Part shown: positions 7,978 to 17,600 of the stretch, one piece after another
Numbering within the stretch: the first letter of the stretch is position 1
How the letters are laid out: every line of letters begins with the position of its first letter
From: Phaeodactylibacter sp.
GTDB taxonomy: Bacteria; Bacteroidota; Bacteroidia; Chitinophagales; Saprospiraceae
Direction of reading: 5' to 3'
Length of the DNA stretch: 64,000 nucleotides
NCBI RefSeq assembly: GCF_022763345.1
Contig: NZ_JALEGS010000068.1
Coordinates: 158,405 to 222,404 of the forward strand
Made by a program: the position numbers and the translations under genes
Notes under the pieces: model-generated
Databases searched by the model: none
Told to the model about the DNA's origin: nothing
Seen by the model: the letters and a program-made list of their open reading frames with translations, nothing else

Positions 7978-10900
7978 AATTAATGCAGACCAACTGAACA
8001 ACGCCCTATCGGCTCTGAATGGCGCTATACCTGTCGCCTTGTTCCCGGTAAAGGTGCAAACCCGGTTTGCCACACAATCTATGGTGGATGCCTTGGGCAA
8101 TGGCTCCGTCCCCGCACCTGATCCTGCTGCTGCTCCGGCAGAACTCTGGGTTCGGATTTACCCTGATGATATCTTTGTCCACACCCATGAAGACCAACTT
8201 ACGGAAGATGAGTTGGTGGCAGCCGGGGACTATTGGGCATTCCTTTGGGCGGCAGCAGGTCAGGCCGGGCGGGAGGATCAAAAAGCCGGAGCCTGGCGCG
8301 CTCTATCTGAAGACTTTGGACCGGTGCGTGCCCGCTATATTTTGCGCGAAACCCACCCCATTGGGGGATTAGATGCAGAGGGATTTCCACAATCTGCTCC
8401 CCAACTACCGGACCTGGCAACCACTGAGGAGAGCTGGTCCAATGCACCACGGACTTACCTCCTGCCCGACCGATTTGTAGTAAGTATAGAAAAAGCCGGC
8501 GCTCACCGTCACTACGAAGGGGCGCTGATTGATAAAACCGAAGATGGAGCATTACGGCTGGGGCTCGATCCTGGTAGCCCCGATGAGTTTGAAGACACCC
8601 CGGAAGGCCGGCAGGTGCCCGAAGATTTGAAGTGGATGACAGACTTTCCCAAGGCAGTGGAAGTGGGCATGGCGCTGCGTATTCCACTCGGAAGTTGGGG
8701 GGCTGAAGACCAAATTGACCGTCTGACGGTGCTGGGTTGGAAGGGCGGAGCAGCACCCGCATCAGGTACAGCTGTACTCGGCCGCCTGTTGGAAAACCAC
8801 CGGTATAAAGTTGGAGGCATGGACCTGGCAGGTGTAGGAACCCCTACGAACAATACCAGGGAATCGGATTCCACCCTCGCACCCGAAGACCGGGACTCTG
8901 ATGTGCCCGTACGAGATGGTAGTACCGGTAGCGATGCGGAGCAGTTAGCCCTGGCATTAGGCTTGCCTGTAGATACCTTCGCAGGCCTTGACAACAGTGG
9001 CCTGAGCAGTATTGCGGATGCCCGTAAAGTACATGAGTTACTCTTTGATGTAACCCTTGGGCAGGCTCTGGAATTCTGGCAGCCGAGCCTGAGCACTGCC
9101 ACCCGCAGTCAGCTTAAACAACATTTTGTAAGTTGGGTAAGCGGGCGCGGGCATCTGCCTGCCTTACAAATTGATGATCAGCCCTATGGCATTCTACCTG
9201 CACTCTCATGGTCTGCCCTGAATAGCAATCATGCCCATCCGGAAGGCAGTTTGTTGCGGCAGCTTTGGGACCATATCCTTTGGCCGCTGCACAGTTGGTA
9301 CAGCACTCAATTGGATGAAGTGGCACACATCGAAAGAGGGATCAGCCCCCGGCAGGCGCAATTGCAATTGTTATCGGTGCTTCAGCTCCATCCTACAAGT
9401 GTGGCCTACCGACAACGGTTTGCACTGCGCCCGGAGGTGGCTGGCGATGAAGCACTGCGCAACCTGTTTCTTATCCCGGAAGGTGAAGCCAGAGCCGACC
9501 GTGAGGGAGATAGCATCTCAGCCCAGCTCAGTGCCAATGGGCTGCCCGGTGTGGACAATGCTGAAAAGTTGCTTTTCGAAACCCAGGCCCGGCCATTGCT
9601 ATGGGAAGCCGGCGATGATGACAGATTGATTGAAGCTACCGATGAAGACCCGCTCCTGGGCATGGAAGGCGGCGTGATCCCACCATTGCCCGATTCAGAC
9701 CAAAATTACCTGCAATGGCTGGCGGAGCACGGTCCGGATGCGGCTCCTCCCGGCTCAGCGCCTCCGAGGGCTATTTTGTACCATTTACTAAAGCGGCGGT
9801 TGCAGTTGCCATCTTCTTCCCAACCGGGAGCTGCTTCTCCCCAGGCGTTGCTCAATGAGATTAAAGACTGGCCTGCGCCCTACCTGAGACGCATGGTACA
9901 AGAACACCTTGACTGCTGTACGTATCGCCTCGATGCCTGGCTGAGCAGTTATGCCGCATTCAGGCTCCAGGAAATACGGCAGGAAAACGCCGAAGGTATT
10001 TACATCGGGGCCTGGGGCTACCTGGAGCACCTGAAGCCGGGACAACGGCCCGTGCAACCGGAGTACATTCCTGCGCCTTCTCTGCGCCATGCGACTACAG
10101 CAGCTGTCTTGCGCAGTGGCTATCAGAACAACCGATCGAGTGGTACCGGGGAGAACCTCTTTGCCGTGGGGCTGAGCTCCGGGCGGGTAAAAAATGCCCT
10201 TTTCCTGCTGGAAGGTGTCCGCAACGGGCAGGACTTATCCGCTTTGCTAGGCTACCGGCTGGAGCGCGCCATGCAGGAATTCCGGAACGGTGGAGTACCT
10301 ACACTTGCGCCATTCATACAGGACCTGCGCGAAAAGTACCGCTTTGAAGTGATCCCGGTCGTTGGAGAAAATCAGGGCAGTGCCCCGGATACAGAGGAAG
10401 ACTTTTCCCAGCGGGTAATTGATGCTGTGGCTCTTGTAGAAGATGAAACAGAAGGTTGGCGATCTGAAGTCAGTGCAGCCGTAGAGGAAGATCTTGAAGA
10501 TATTATAGCCGGCCTGGCAGAACAACTCGATAGCGTGAAAGACCTGCTCGCTGCTGAAGGCGTTTATCAGCTCGTGGACGGGCAGGTAGACCGGGCCAAA
10601 GCCGCCCTTGATGCCATGACGGACGGAGAGCAGCTCACCCGTCCGGAAATCGTGGACCAGCCCAGGAGCAGTCTGCCCCTGACTTTCCGTATGGGGGTGC
10701 TGCTTCAGGACCGCCCCTTGCCGGTAACAGGTGGCGCGCCCCTTTCGCCCCGGGCGGTAGTCAGTCCCAAACTCAACCGCTGGCTCTTGGATCAGTTGCC
10801 GGACCTCAGCTTTATCAAGGTACGGGTACGGTGGCAAAGTGGGGTGGATGGCAGCGGGAACCCGGTGTTTGAAGCGCTTACTATGCCGCTGCGGCATTTG

Positions 10901-12400
10901 CAAATCGAACCCATAGACCTGGTGTACATGATGCACCTGCAGCGTGAAAACCCTGACACCAGTGAGCTTCGGTACCGTATTGAGCGAGTAGTGCGGCAAC
11001 AGCGTGACTTGCCCCTGACCACCCGCATCCAAATCCTGGAACAAGACCGGACTGGGTTCGATCCGTCAGATTATACCCTGTTTGCAGTAGAGCCGCTGGC
11101 AGCCGGCCTGGGCAAGCTGTTGATGGAGACCCGCAGCCTGCGCCCTGAGGATTTTCTGAGGGCCAACGACGAGTCTGTGGAAGCCGCTGGACAATTGTGG
11201 GAACCGGAGTTTCTGCGCCGGCAATTGCGGAATGTGGCACTGGAGTGGGAAGACATGGATGCTACCTTGGCCAATGCACTGGATACGGCACAGGAGCTGG
11301 CGAACGGTCTTTCCGGCAACGGCACGCATCCACAATTGGAGCAACGCCTGCGCTCTATCCGGGAGGACACTTTTTTCTACGCAGGGCTGGGCTGGGTGAA
11401 AGCAGTTCCGCCAGCGATTGACCGCCTGGACAAGCTTACGCTGGAACAGGAAATCCGGCGTTGCCGCAATATACTTGAAGATGCCCAAAGCCGAATGGTA
11501 CAGGCAAGAGAGGTCTGGCAGGAGGGAAGTCCTCAGCCGCTTTCCACACTACTCCAACAGCCGCCGGCCGGGCAGGATGCCGCAGGTGAAGTGGCTTTGC
11601 TGGAAACGATCATTGAGTTGCTCTTTGGCCGCTTCTACCGCGTGTGTCCTGATTTTAGGTTGCCCGCAAGTACCCAGTTGCAACAGTCAATGGCTGATCC
11701 GCAGCTTAAAAATTCGGCGGATGATTTTGCTATTGAGCGCTGGCTTCAGACCCAAGCACCACTCCGCCCCAAGATGGATCTTTACTACCGTTGCAATATG
11801 CTGACCGAACTGTTTGGAGGGACCAAAGAAGGGGATGGGATGTCGCTGTTGCAATTACCGCTTCGCGAAGGCAAGCCCGGGCCCTGGGTAGGTCAGGAAT
11901 ATGGGAGTTTTATTCCCCACGGCGATACGATGGCGATGACACTTGAGCTTCAGGAAGACTTTTCCTTCAGCAACGGTACTTTCTCCGGGCTGCTGATTGA
12001 TGACTGGCAGGAGCTGATACCCGATCCGGAGGTGAACGCAGGCATCGCCCTGCAATACGATCAGCCCGATACCGAGCCGCCCAATGCTGTACTGCTGGCG
12101 ATGACGCCCCGGCGCGGCGCCGCATGGGATTGGCCCGTTTTGCAAAATACGGTTCTCGATAATCTGCACCTGGCTAAGCTCCGCGGGGTGGACCCGGACA
12201 TCCTCAAGAACAGCTTTCTTGATCAGTTTTTACCGCTGGTTTTAGGAGAAGTGACCATGACGGAAGAAGGTGGCGAACGGTCGTACGGTGGCTTGCTGTT
12301 TGGTGCGCCTCCGGGGGAACAACGTATCGTGGAGGCACCACCAACAGAAGTTACGGATGAGGATTTAGCAGGACTGGACTTGGGCAACACCATTGAATAA
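7970..12400 (+). CDS. Giant operon gene 3: very large conserved protein of unknown function
   Basis: At 1476 aa this is the largest of the cassette, with no signal peptide. Recognisable conserved-looking blocks are FPVKVQTRF (about residue 25), WVRIYPDDIFVHTHE (about 62-77), DDQPYGILPALSW (about 400) and LHLAKLRGVD near 1400. The same blocks occur, as far as I remember, in undescribed large proteins next to homologues of genes 2 and 4 in other phyla. The middle is acidic and mostly helical. No nucleotide-binding, protease or nuclease motif was found. The start is set by the 8-bp overlap with gene 2 (ATGCCTGA at 7970). Gene 4 follows after 11 bp. Confidence 0.9.
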   Translation: MPEINADQLNNALSALNGAIPVALFPVKVQTRFATQSMVDALGNGSVPAPDPAAAPAELWVRIYPDDIFVHTHEDQLTEDELVAAGDYWAFLWAAAGQAGREDQKAGAWRALSEDFGPVRARYILRETHPIGGLDAEGFPQSAPQLPDLATTEESWSNAPRTYLLPDRFVVSIEKAGAHRHYEGALIDKTEDGALRLGLDPGSPDEFEDTPEGRQVPEDLKWMTDFPKAVEVGMALRIPLGSWGAEDQIDRLTVLGWKGGAAPASGTAVLGRLLENHRYKVGGMDLAGVGTPTNNTRESDSTLAPEDRDSDVPVRDGSTGSDAEQLALALGLPVDTFAGLDNSGLSSIADARKVHELLFDVTLGQALEFWQPSLSTATRSQLKQHFVSWVSGRGHLPALQIDDQPYGILPALSWSALNSNHAHPEGSLLRQLWDHILWPLHSWYSTQLDEVAHIERGISPRQAQLQLLSVLQLHPTSVAYRQRFALRPEVAGDEALRNLFLIPEGEARADREGDSISAQLSANGLPGVDNAEKLLFETQARPLLWEAGDDDRLIEATDEDPLLGMEGGVIPPLPDSDQNYLQWLAEHGPDAAPPGSAPPRAILYHLLKRRLQLPSSSQPGAASPQALLNEIKDWPAPYLRRMVQEHLDCCTYRLDAWLSSYAAFRLQEIRQENAEGIYIGAWGYLEHLKPGQRPVQPEYIPAPSLRHATTAAVLRSGYQNNRSSGTGENLFAVGLSSGRVKNALFLLEGVRNGQDLSALLGYRLERAMQEFRNGGVPTLAPFIQDLREKYRFEVIPVVGENQGSAPDTEEDFSQRVIDAVALVEDETEGWRSEVSAAVEEDLEDIIAGLAEQLDSVKDLLAAEGVYQLVDGQVDRAKAALDAMTDGEQLTRPEIVDQPRSSLPLTFRMGVLLQDRPLPVTGGAPLSPRAVVSPKLNRWLLDQLPDLSFIKVRVRWQSGVDGSGNPVFEALTMPLRHLQIEPIDLVYMMHLQRENPDTSELRYRIERVVRQQRDLPLTTRIQILEQDRTGFDPSDYTLFAVEPLAAGLGKLLMETRSLRPEDFLRANDESVEAAGQLWEPEFLRRQLRNVALEWEDMDATLANALDTAQELANGLSGNGTHPQLEQRLRSIREDTFFYAGLGWVKAVPPAIDRLDKLTLEQEIRRCRNILEDAQSRMVQAREVWQEGSPQPLSTLLQQPPAGQDAAGEVALLETIIELLFGRFYRVCPDFRLPASTQLQQSMADPQLKNSADDFAIERWLQTQAPLRPKMDLYYRCNMLTELFGGTKEGDGMSLLQLPLREGKPGPWVGQEYGSFIPHGDTMAMTLELQEDFSFSNGTFSGLLIDDWQELIPDPEVNAGIALQYDQPDTEPPNAVLLAMTPRRGAAWDWPVLQNTVLDNLHLAKLRGVDPDILKNSFLDQFLPLVLGEVTMTEEGGERSYGGLLFGAPPGEQRIVEAPPTEVTDEDLAGLDLGNTIE

Positions 12401-12411
12401 CAGAACAAATT

Positions 12412-14190
12412 ATGGCAGACTCAATACTTTGGAACCGGTTGGAAATCCGTGCGCGCAGCGAGCGGTTTGACGAGAATCTGGGCAATCAGCTTTATGACCC
12501 CTATTGGATGCTTTGCCGGCAGTGGCAGACCGGCGAATTCGAAGGAACGGACAATGGTTCCCCGGCAGAGGTCCGCGTGAAATGGCAGCAGTACCCTTTC
12601 CGACAGTTATCGGCCGATGGCAACCATCCTGTGGATTATAGCAATCATCAGCCGATGGAAGCGGAAGTGGAACGTGTAGCAGTAGAGCCGGGTATCCCCC
12701 TTCGCATTGAGATGGGGCGGCAACTGGAGCGAATGCTACACCGTGCATTGGGTGATGCCGCAGGTGGAGTGGTGCAAACTTTGAAAGCGAGTCCGGAGCT
12801 GCAATTTCAGATCCCTGCTGCAGCGACTACGGAAGACCGCATGCAAAATGCACATGAGCTTAGCAACAGGAGCCTGCAAACCTGGGTACACGCCGCGGTG
12901 CAGACCGGTGCCCTCGATGGAGGGGCGTTGTACAAAAAACTGCGCGGGGGGCAATCCCTTACGGACTTCTTGCCTGGCCCTAATCCTCAAGCGGATACAG
13001 TAGGCGGGCAATGGGTCGACTGGTTTGATCGTCAATACAATCAGCCGGTCGATGAAACAAAAGATGCCTGGCGGCCCGAACGTATGGAGTATCGTTTTCA
13101 GGCCCACCTCAAGGGCAAAAACGGTGCCCCTATGCAATTAGGAGCCGAGGAGTACTACGAAGGGCGCCTCGACTGGTACAGCTTTGAGGTTGCTGAATCC
13201 GGACGGGGCAGCCGGGACGATGTGCAAGCGCCTCAGGTCCGGCATTTAATCCCCACAGAAGTGGACTACCCCGGTATGCCTGCTGCCCGATGGTGGGAGA
13301 TGGAAGATGGCAAGGTCAACCTCCTGGCTATGGAAGCCGGTGCCACACAGTCCGGGCGGCTGGCGCTTATGGAGTTTGGGCTCATGTACAGCAATGATTG
13401 GTTTTTGCTGCCGCTGCGCGTTCCCGGTGGAGGGCTGCTTGAGGTGGAAGGGGTGGGAATCCGTGATGTCTTTGGGCAGTGGTCCGAGGCAAACCACTAC
13501 AGGGATAGTTCCGGCAGCAACCATTGGAACTTCTTTGGGCTTACTGGCATTCCTGACCCGCAGAGTGCTTACGATAAATACCTGTTGCTGCCGCCCGGCG
13601 TAATTGACCTTAAGGAAAGCCCGGCACAGGAAGAAGTCTATCTGGCCCGCGATGAGATGGCAAATATGGTTTGGGGTATTGAGTATTATCTTTCCGATGG
13701 CATTGATGGCCGGCGGGAAGGCAATGCTGCCGCCCTCAATACCGCCACATATTTACGCGCTCTGTCGGAGGAAGTCACCGGAGGAGCCCCGCCCGCTCCA
13801 CCCCTTGAAAATGAAGCCTTGGTCCGTTACCGGTTGGCTACGGATGTCCCGGAGCATTGGATTCCCTTTAAAGCCGCTCTTGTGCCAAACGGTGGCGGTG
13901 CGATCCGGCTGCAGCGGGCGGCAATGCCGCGGATATATCCTGGATTACCGATTGAGCGTATCCGCCCCCGCACGAGCCTGCTGCGGTATGGCCTGGATAA
14001 ACCAGCTTATCAGCCCTTCTTCATTCCGGAAGAAGAGGTGCCTAAGTCAGGTGTTAGGGTTTCCCGAACCTGGCAGCGCGCCCGTTGGCACAACGGACGG
14101 ACCGCGCTTTGGAGTGGTTTCCGCAAGCAGAATGGCCGGGGGCAAGGCAATAGTGGTTTACGGTTTGATGGGTTATTTGAGCGGGATTAG
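12412..14190 (+). CDS. Giant operon gene 4: conserved protein with DPYWMLCRQWQTGEFEG motif
   Basis: A 592-aa protein, last of the cassette. The N-terminus holds the striking motif DPYWMLCRQWQTGEFEG (about residues 28-44) followed by NGSPAEV. Further on come EFGLMYSNDWFLLPLRVPGG, LARDEMANMVWGIEY and a C-terminal EEEVPKSGVRVSRTWQRARW. The set is very Trp/Arg rich and suggests a conserved structural core. I associate these motifs with a family of uncharacterised proteins that travel with homologues of genes 2 and 3. No enzyme motif and no export signal were seen. The gene ends directly against a truncated ATPase relic on the opposite strand (14173-14340). Confidence 0.9.
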   Translation: MADSILWNRLEIRARSERFDENLGNQLYDPYWMLCRQWQTGEFEGTDNGSPAEVRVKWQQYPFRQLSADGNHPVDYSNHQPMEAEVERVAVEPGIPLRIEMGRQLERMLHRALGDAAGGVVQTLKASPELQFQIPAAATTEDRMQNAHELSNRSLQTWVHAAVQTGALDGGALYKKLRGGQSLTDFLPGPNPQADTVGGQWVDWFDRQYNQPVDETKDAWRPERMEYRFQAHLKGKNGAPMQLGAEEYYEGRLDWYSFEVAESGRGSRDDVQAPQVRHLIPTEVDYPGMPAARWWEMEDGKVNLLAMEAGATQSGRLALMEFGLMYSNDWFLLPLRVPGGGLLEVEGVGIRDVFGQWSEANHYRDSSGSNHWNFFGLTGIPDPQSAYDKYLLLPPGVIDLKESPAQEEVYLARDEMANMVWGIEYYLSDGIDGRREGNAAALNTATYLRALSEEVTGGAPPAPPLENEALVRYRLATDVPEHWIPFKAALVPNGGGAIRLQRAAMPRIYPGLPIERIRPRTSLLRYGLDKPAYQPFFIPEEEVPKSGVRVSRTWQRARWHNGRTALWSGFRKQNGRGQGNSGLRFDGLFERD

Positions 14191-14340
14191 TGGTTCCAGA
14201 CTGACGTACCGGTATTCCGGGAATAGATGTTTGAGCAGTGTGGTTTTCCCGGATTGCCGGGGTCCAGTCCCTGCAAGAATGGGGTATGTCTCAACCTGTC
14301 TACAAACAGCAGTGGTCAGCTGCCGGTTGATTATGCTCAT
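14173..14340 (-). pseudogene. Truncated AAA/DUF4143-type ATPase, N-terminal fragment
   Basis: From an ATG at 14340 the minus strand encodes MSIINRQLTTAVCRQVETYP and then a Walker A loop, GPRQSGKTTLLKHLF, followed by PEYRYVSLE. This is the start of the common 'ATP-binding protein, AAA_14 / DUF4143' family, normally about 380-400 aa. Homology stops after about 49 codons at 14194. The frame then runs into the antisense of the end of giant gene 4 and terminates at 14173. The rest of the gene is absent, so this is a relic marking a rearrangement junction at about 14191-14194. Confidence 0.75.
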
Positions 14341-14686
14341 AGTGACTAGATGGTAAATTTTGAAAATACAGGCTATGTATTTTGAATTTGCAGTGCTTAA
14401 TCCAGTCATTTCGGTTATGAAAGGGCATAAGCAATCCTTCTTGTAAGCTGCGTTCGTGTTCTCCTCTGCATCGATTTTTTCTCAAAGGCAGCTCGCCTTG
14501 ACCTGTTACGGTCTGACCACGTGAAGCTCCTGTCGCCCGGTCAGGTAACTCCAAAGTCTCGATAAGTCCGAGTTTTTTTTCACACTTGTATCATTTCCGC
14601 CAGCAAAGCAGTACGAGTAGTCAGAAATGGCACTGCCAAATTTTGTAACAATAATGCTATGTATTATGCTCAGCTTCACGAATTCC
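14191..14686. other. Intergenic region with ATPase relic, no other gene recognised
   Basis: Apart from the ATPase fragment, this stretch has no convincing coding frame. It is AT-richer than the operon before it. A weak stem (CTCG-N7-CGAG) followed by eight T residues at 14558-14580 could be a plus-strand terminator left from a lost gene. It leads into the metalloprotease start at 14687. Confidence 0.4.
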
Positions 14687-17600
14687 ATGCCAGGACTTGT
14701 ATTCATACTCTGCTTTCTTACAACTGGGCTGTCTGCACAGTCCAATCCCTGGAGAGCAGTAGGAGAGGGTGAATTTGCCACTCAGGCTATGGATCGCTCC
14801 ATCATTCCTCAGAAATATTTGACTTATGCATTAGATATGGATGAATTGCAAGTCGTTTTGGAGCGTGCTCCAATGCGGTATTCTCCTGAATCTTATGAAG
14901 CGGTGGTAATACTACAGCTACCAATGCCCAATGGTGCAACGGAGCGCTTTAGAATTTTTGATGCACCGATTATGCAAACTGATCTGGCTGCCCGGTATCC
15001 TCTGCTTCATGCGTATGCAGGAGTCGGTATTGATGACCCAACAGCCAGCCTGCGATTCAATATCACCCAGTTTGGGTTTCATGCCCTGATATTATCTGGT
15101 AGGCACAGCCCGGTATATATCGATCCTTATTCAAAATCAGATACGCGTCATTACTTAACCTACTATAAGAGCGATTACCAAAAAGCAGAAAGCCACGAAT
15201 GCCATTTCGGTGAAGAGCAGGATCTGGCAATTGAAGACCTTCCCCTCGGAAGTTCCCAGAGCGATTGCAACTTAAGGACCTACCGGTTGGCACTTGCCTG
15301 TACGACTACTTATGCTGATTTTCACGGTGGGAATAAGCCAGATGTGATGGCTGCATTTCACACGACGATGACCAGGGTGAACGGCATATTTGAAAGAGAA
15401 GTTGCGGTAAGTATGATGCTGGTCGCTAATAATGACGAGTTGATTTTTATTGAGGACTCCCCTTACAGCGACGAAACCTCCTTTGGTATTTTTGATGAAA
15501 ACCAGGTGGTTTGTGATGATATCATAGGTACAGCGAATTATGACATAGGGCATGTATTTGCCCATGAAGGTGGCAGTGTAGCTTTAGGAGGAGCTGCGTA
15601 CAGAAGCGCTGCCTGCGTTGACCAGATGAAGGCGAGTGCTTTTTCAAGCTTTGACCCACCAGTTGGAGACCCGTTTGACATTGATTTTGTAGCTCATGAA
15701 ATGGGGCACCAGTTAGGTTGTAGCCATACCGCAAGCAACAACTGTAATAGTACGCGTGCGACCTCTGTGGAACCCAGTGACGCGTCCACTATCATGGGGC
15801 AGTACTTTTGTGACCTGCCCAATATACAGGCCAATAATGACGCCTATTTTCATGCTGTGAACCTCCTGGAAATTGGTTACAATACGACTGAAGGCCCGGC
15901 GGGGAGCTGTCCGACTTTGACGGATACCGGCAATACGCCTCCTGAAGTTGAGGTAGAACAGCAGCGTTATGTATTGCCTATTTCCACTCCTTTTAAATTG
16001 GAAGCTATTGGACAGGATGCCGATGGTGATGTATTGACCTATTGTTGGGAGCAAATGGATAACGAAATGATCCCTAACCCGCCAATACCTGAAATCGAAG
16101 CCGGTCCGGCATTTCGATCCTATGAACCTGTAGAGGAGCCCTATCGTATTTTTCCTGCGCTTGAATACCTCATTAATGGGACCGATTATCAATGGGAGGT
16201 CCTGCCGGCAGTGAGCAGGGAGATGGATTTCCGTGTCACGGTGAGAGACAATTTTATGGGGGCGGGGTGCACGAGCGAAGCCGATGTAGATTTGACTTTT
16301 GATGAAGGCGCAGGCCCATTTCTCGTTCAATCCCCGAACTCAGATGTAGTTTGGTATGAGGGCGCTTCCTATACGATTAGCTGGGATGTGGCCAATACAG
16401 ATATGGCGCCGGTAAACTGTAGTCAGGTAGACATACTGTTATCAACCGATGGAGGATATACCTATCCGGTTAATTTGGCAACCAACGTCCCGAATGATGG
16501 TGCCCACATTATTGAAGTACCGGAAATACTTTCTAGCACGGTCAGAGTGATGGTCCGGTGCTCGGACAACCTATTCTTTGATATCTCAGATGAAGATTTT
16601 TCGATTGCTACCGCCTCCAACCCTGCTTTAGGGCTGGCAGTGGATGCCCCGGTGCAGCAGGCATGCCAGAATGCCGAAAGGGTTAATTATCAGTTGTCTT
16701 TCAGCTCGATTGCCGGGTTTGATGAGGAAGTGACATTAAGTGCAAGTGGTATTCCGTCCGGAGCAAGCTTCAGCTTTTCCAGTTCCAGCTTTATCCCACC
16801 GGCAAACATAAATCTGGACATTGAGGGGCTCGAGAATGTCGCTCCAGGAGCCTACACCATAGATATTAACGCCAGTTCCGCCTCTAGTGATCTGGGGCAG
16901 GAAGTTATACTGGAACTCGAACAGGACATTCCAGAGCCTATCTTGCTAACTACTCCGGCAAATGGGGCATCAGGAGTGTCGCTCCGTCCTGATTTTAACT
17001 GGTCTGGTGGAGGTAATGACCCAGAATATATTGTTGAAATCGCCAGAACGCCTGGATTTGGGCAGGCGGTGGTTGAGGTAGGCAGGGTCAACACGGAAGC
17101 TTACACTCCAACAGTAAGCCTCGCTCCTCTAACGGTCTATTATTGGCGGGTAAGAACGCAGAACTCCTGCACTCCTGCTGAAGGTGCCCCATGGTTTTCT
17201 TTCCAAACGGGTGGAGAAGGGTGTTATATCTTCACGAAGTCTGATCCGGCATACGTGCACGGATATGTGGACACTGAAACTTCTGAGTTAACCGTAGGGC
17301 ATGACTTAAGTATAACCGATGCAAATGTTCAGCTTGAGATTTTCCATAAAAATATTGGCGACCTTTCGGTAAGCCTGACAGCACCTTCCGGCACATCCGT
17401 AGAATTATTCAATCGTCCGGGGGTTCCTGCCACTGATATTGGGTGCTCCAGAGACGATATGCTCCTGATATTCGATGATGAATCCTCCAATTCAGCCGAA
17501 CAGCTGGAAAATTCTTGCATCAACGGGCAAGAATACGGCATTGAAGGAACCTTTCAACCTATGGTACCTTTAGCCAATTTTAATGGTCTGCCTTCGGCAG

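Noticed and set aside
10247..11044. 265-codon minus-strand frame inside giant gene 3
   Set aside because: Antisense shadow within a continuous 1476-codon gene that belongs to the coupled operon.
1133..14190. Giant operon as a phage tail or contractile injection system
   Set aside because: No sheath, tube, baseplate, spike, LysM or AAA+ loader gene is present, and none of the four proteins shows those motifs.
14300..14554. 84-codon minus-strand frame as a mobile-element remnant
   Set aside because: Its sequence does not resemble a transposase or reverse transcriptase; only the embedded ATPase fragment in another frame is supported.
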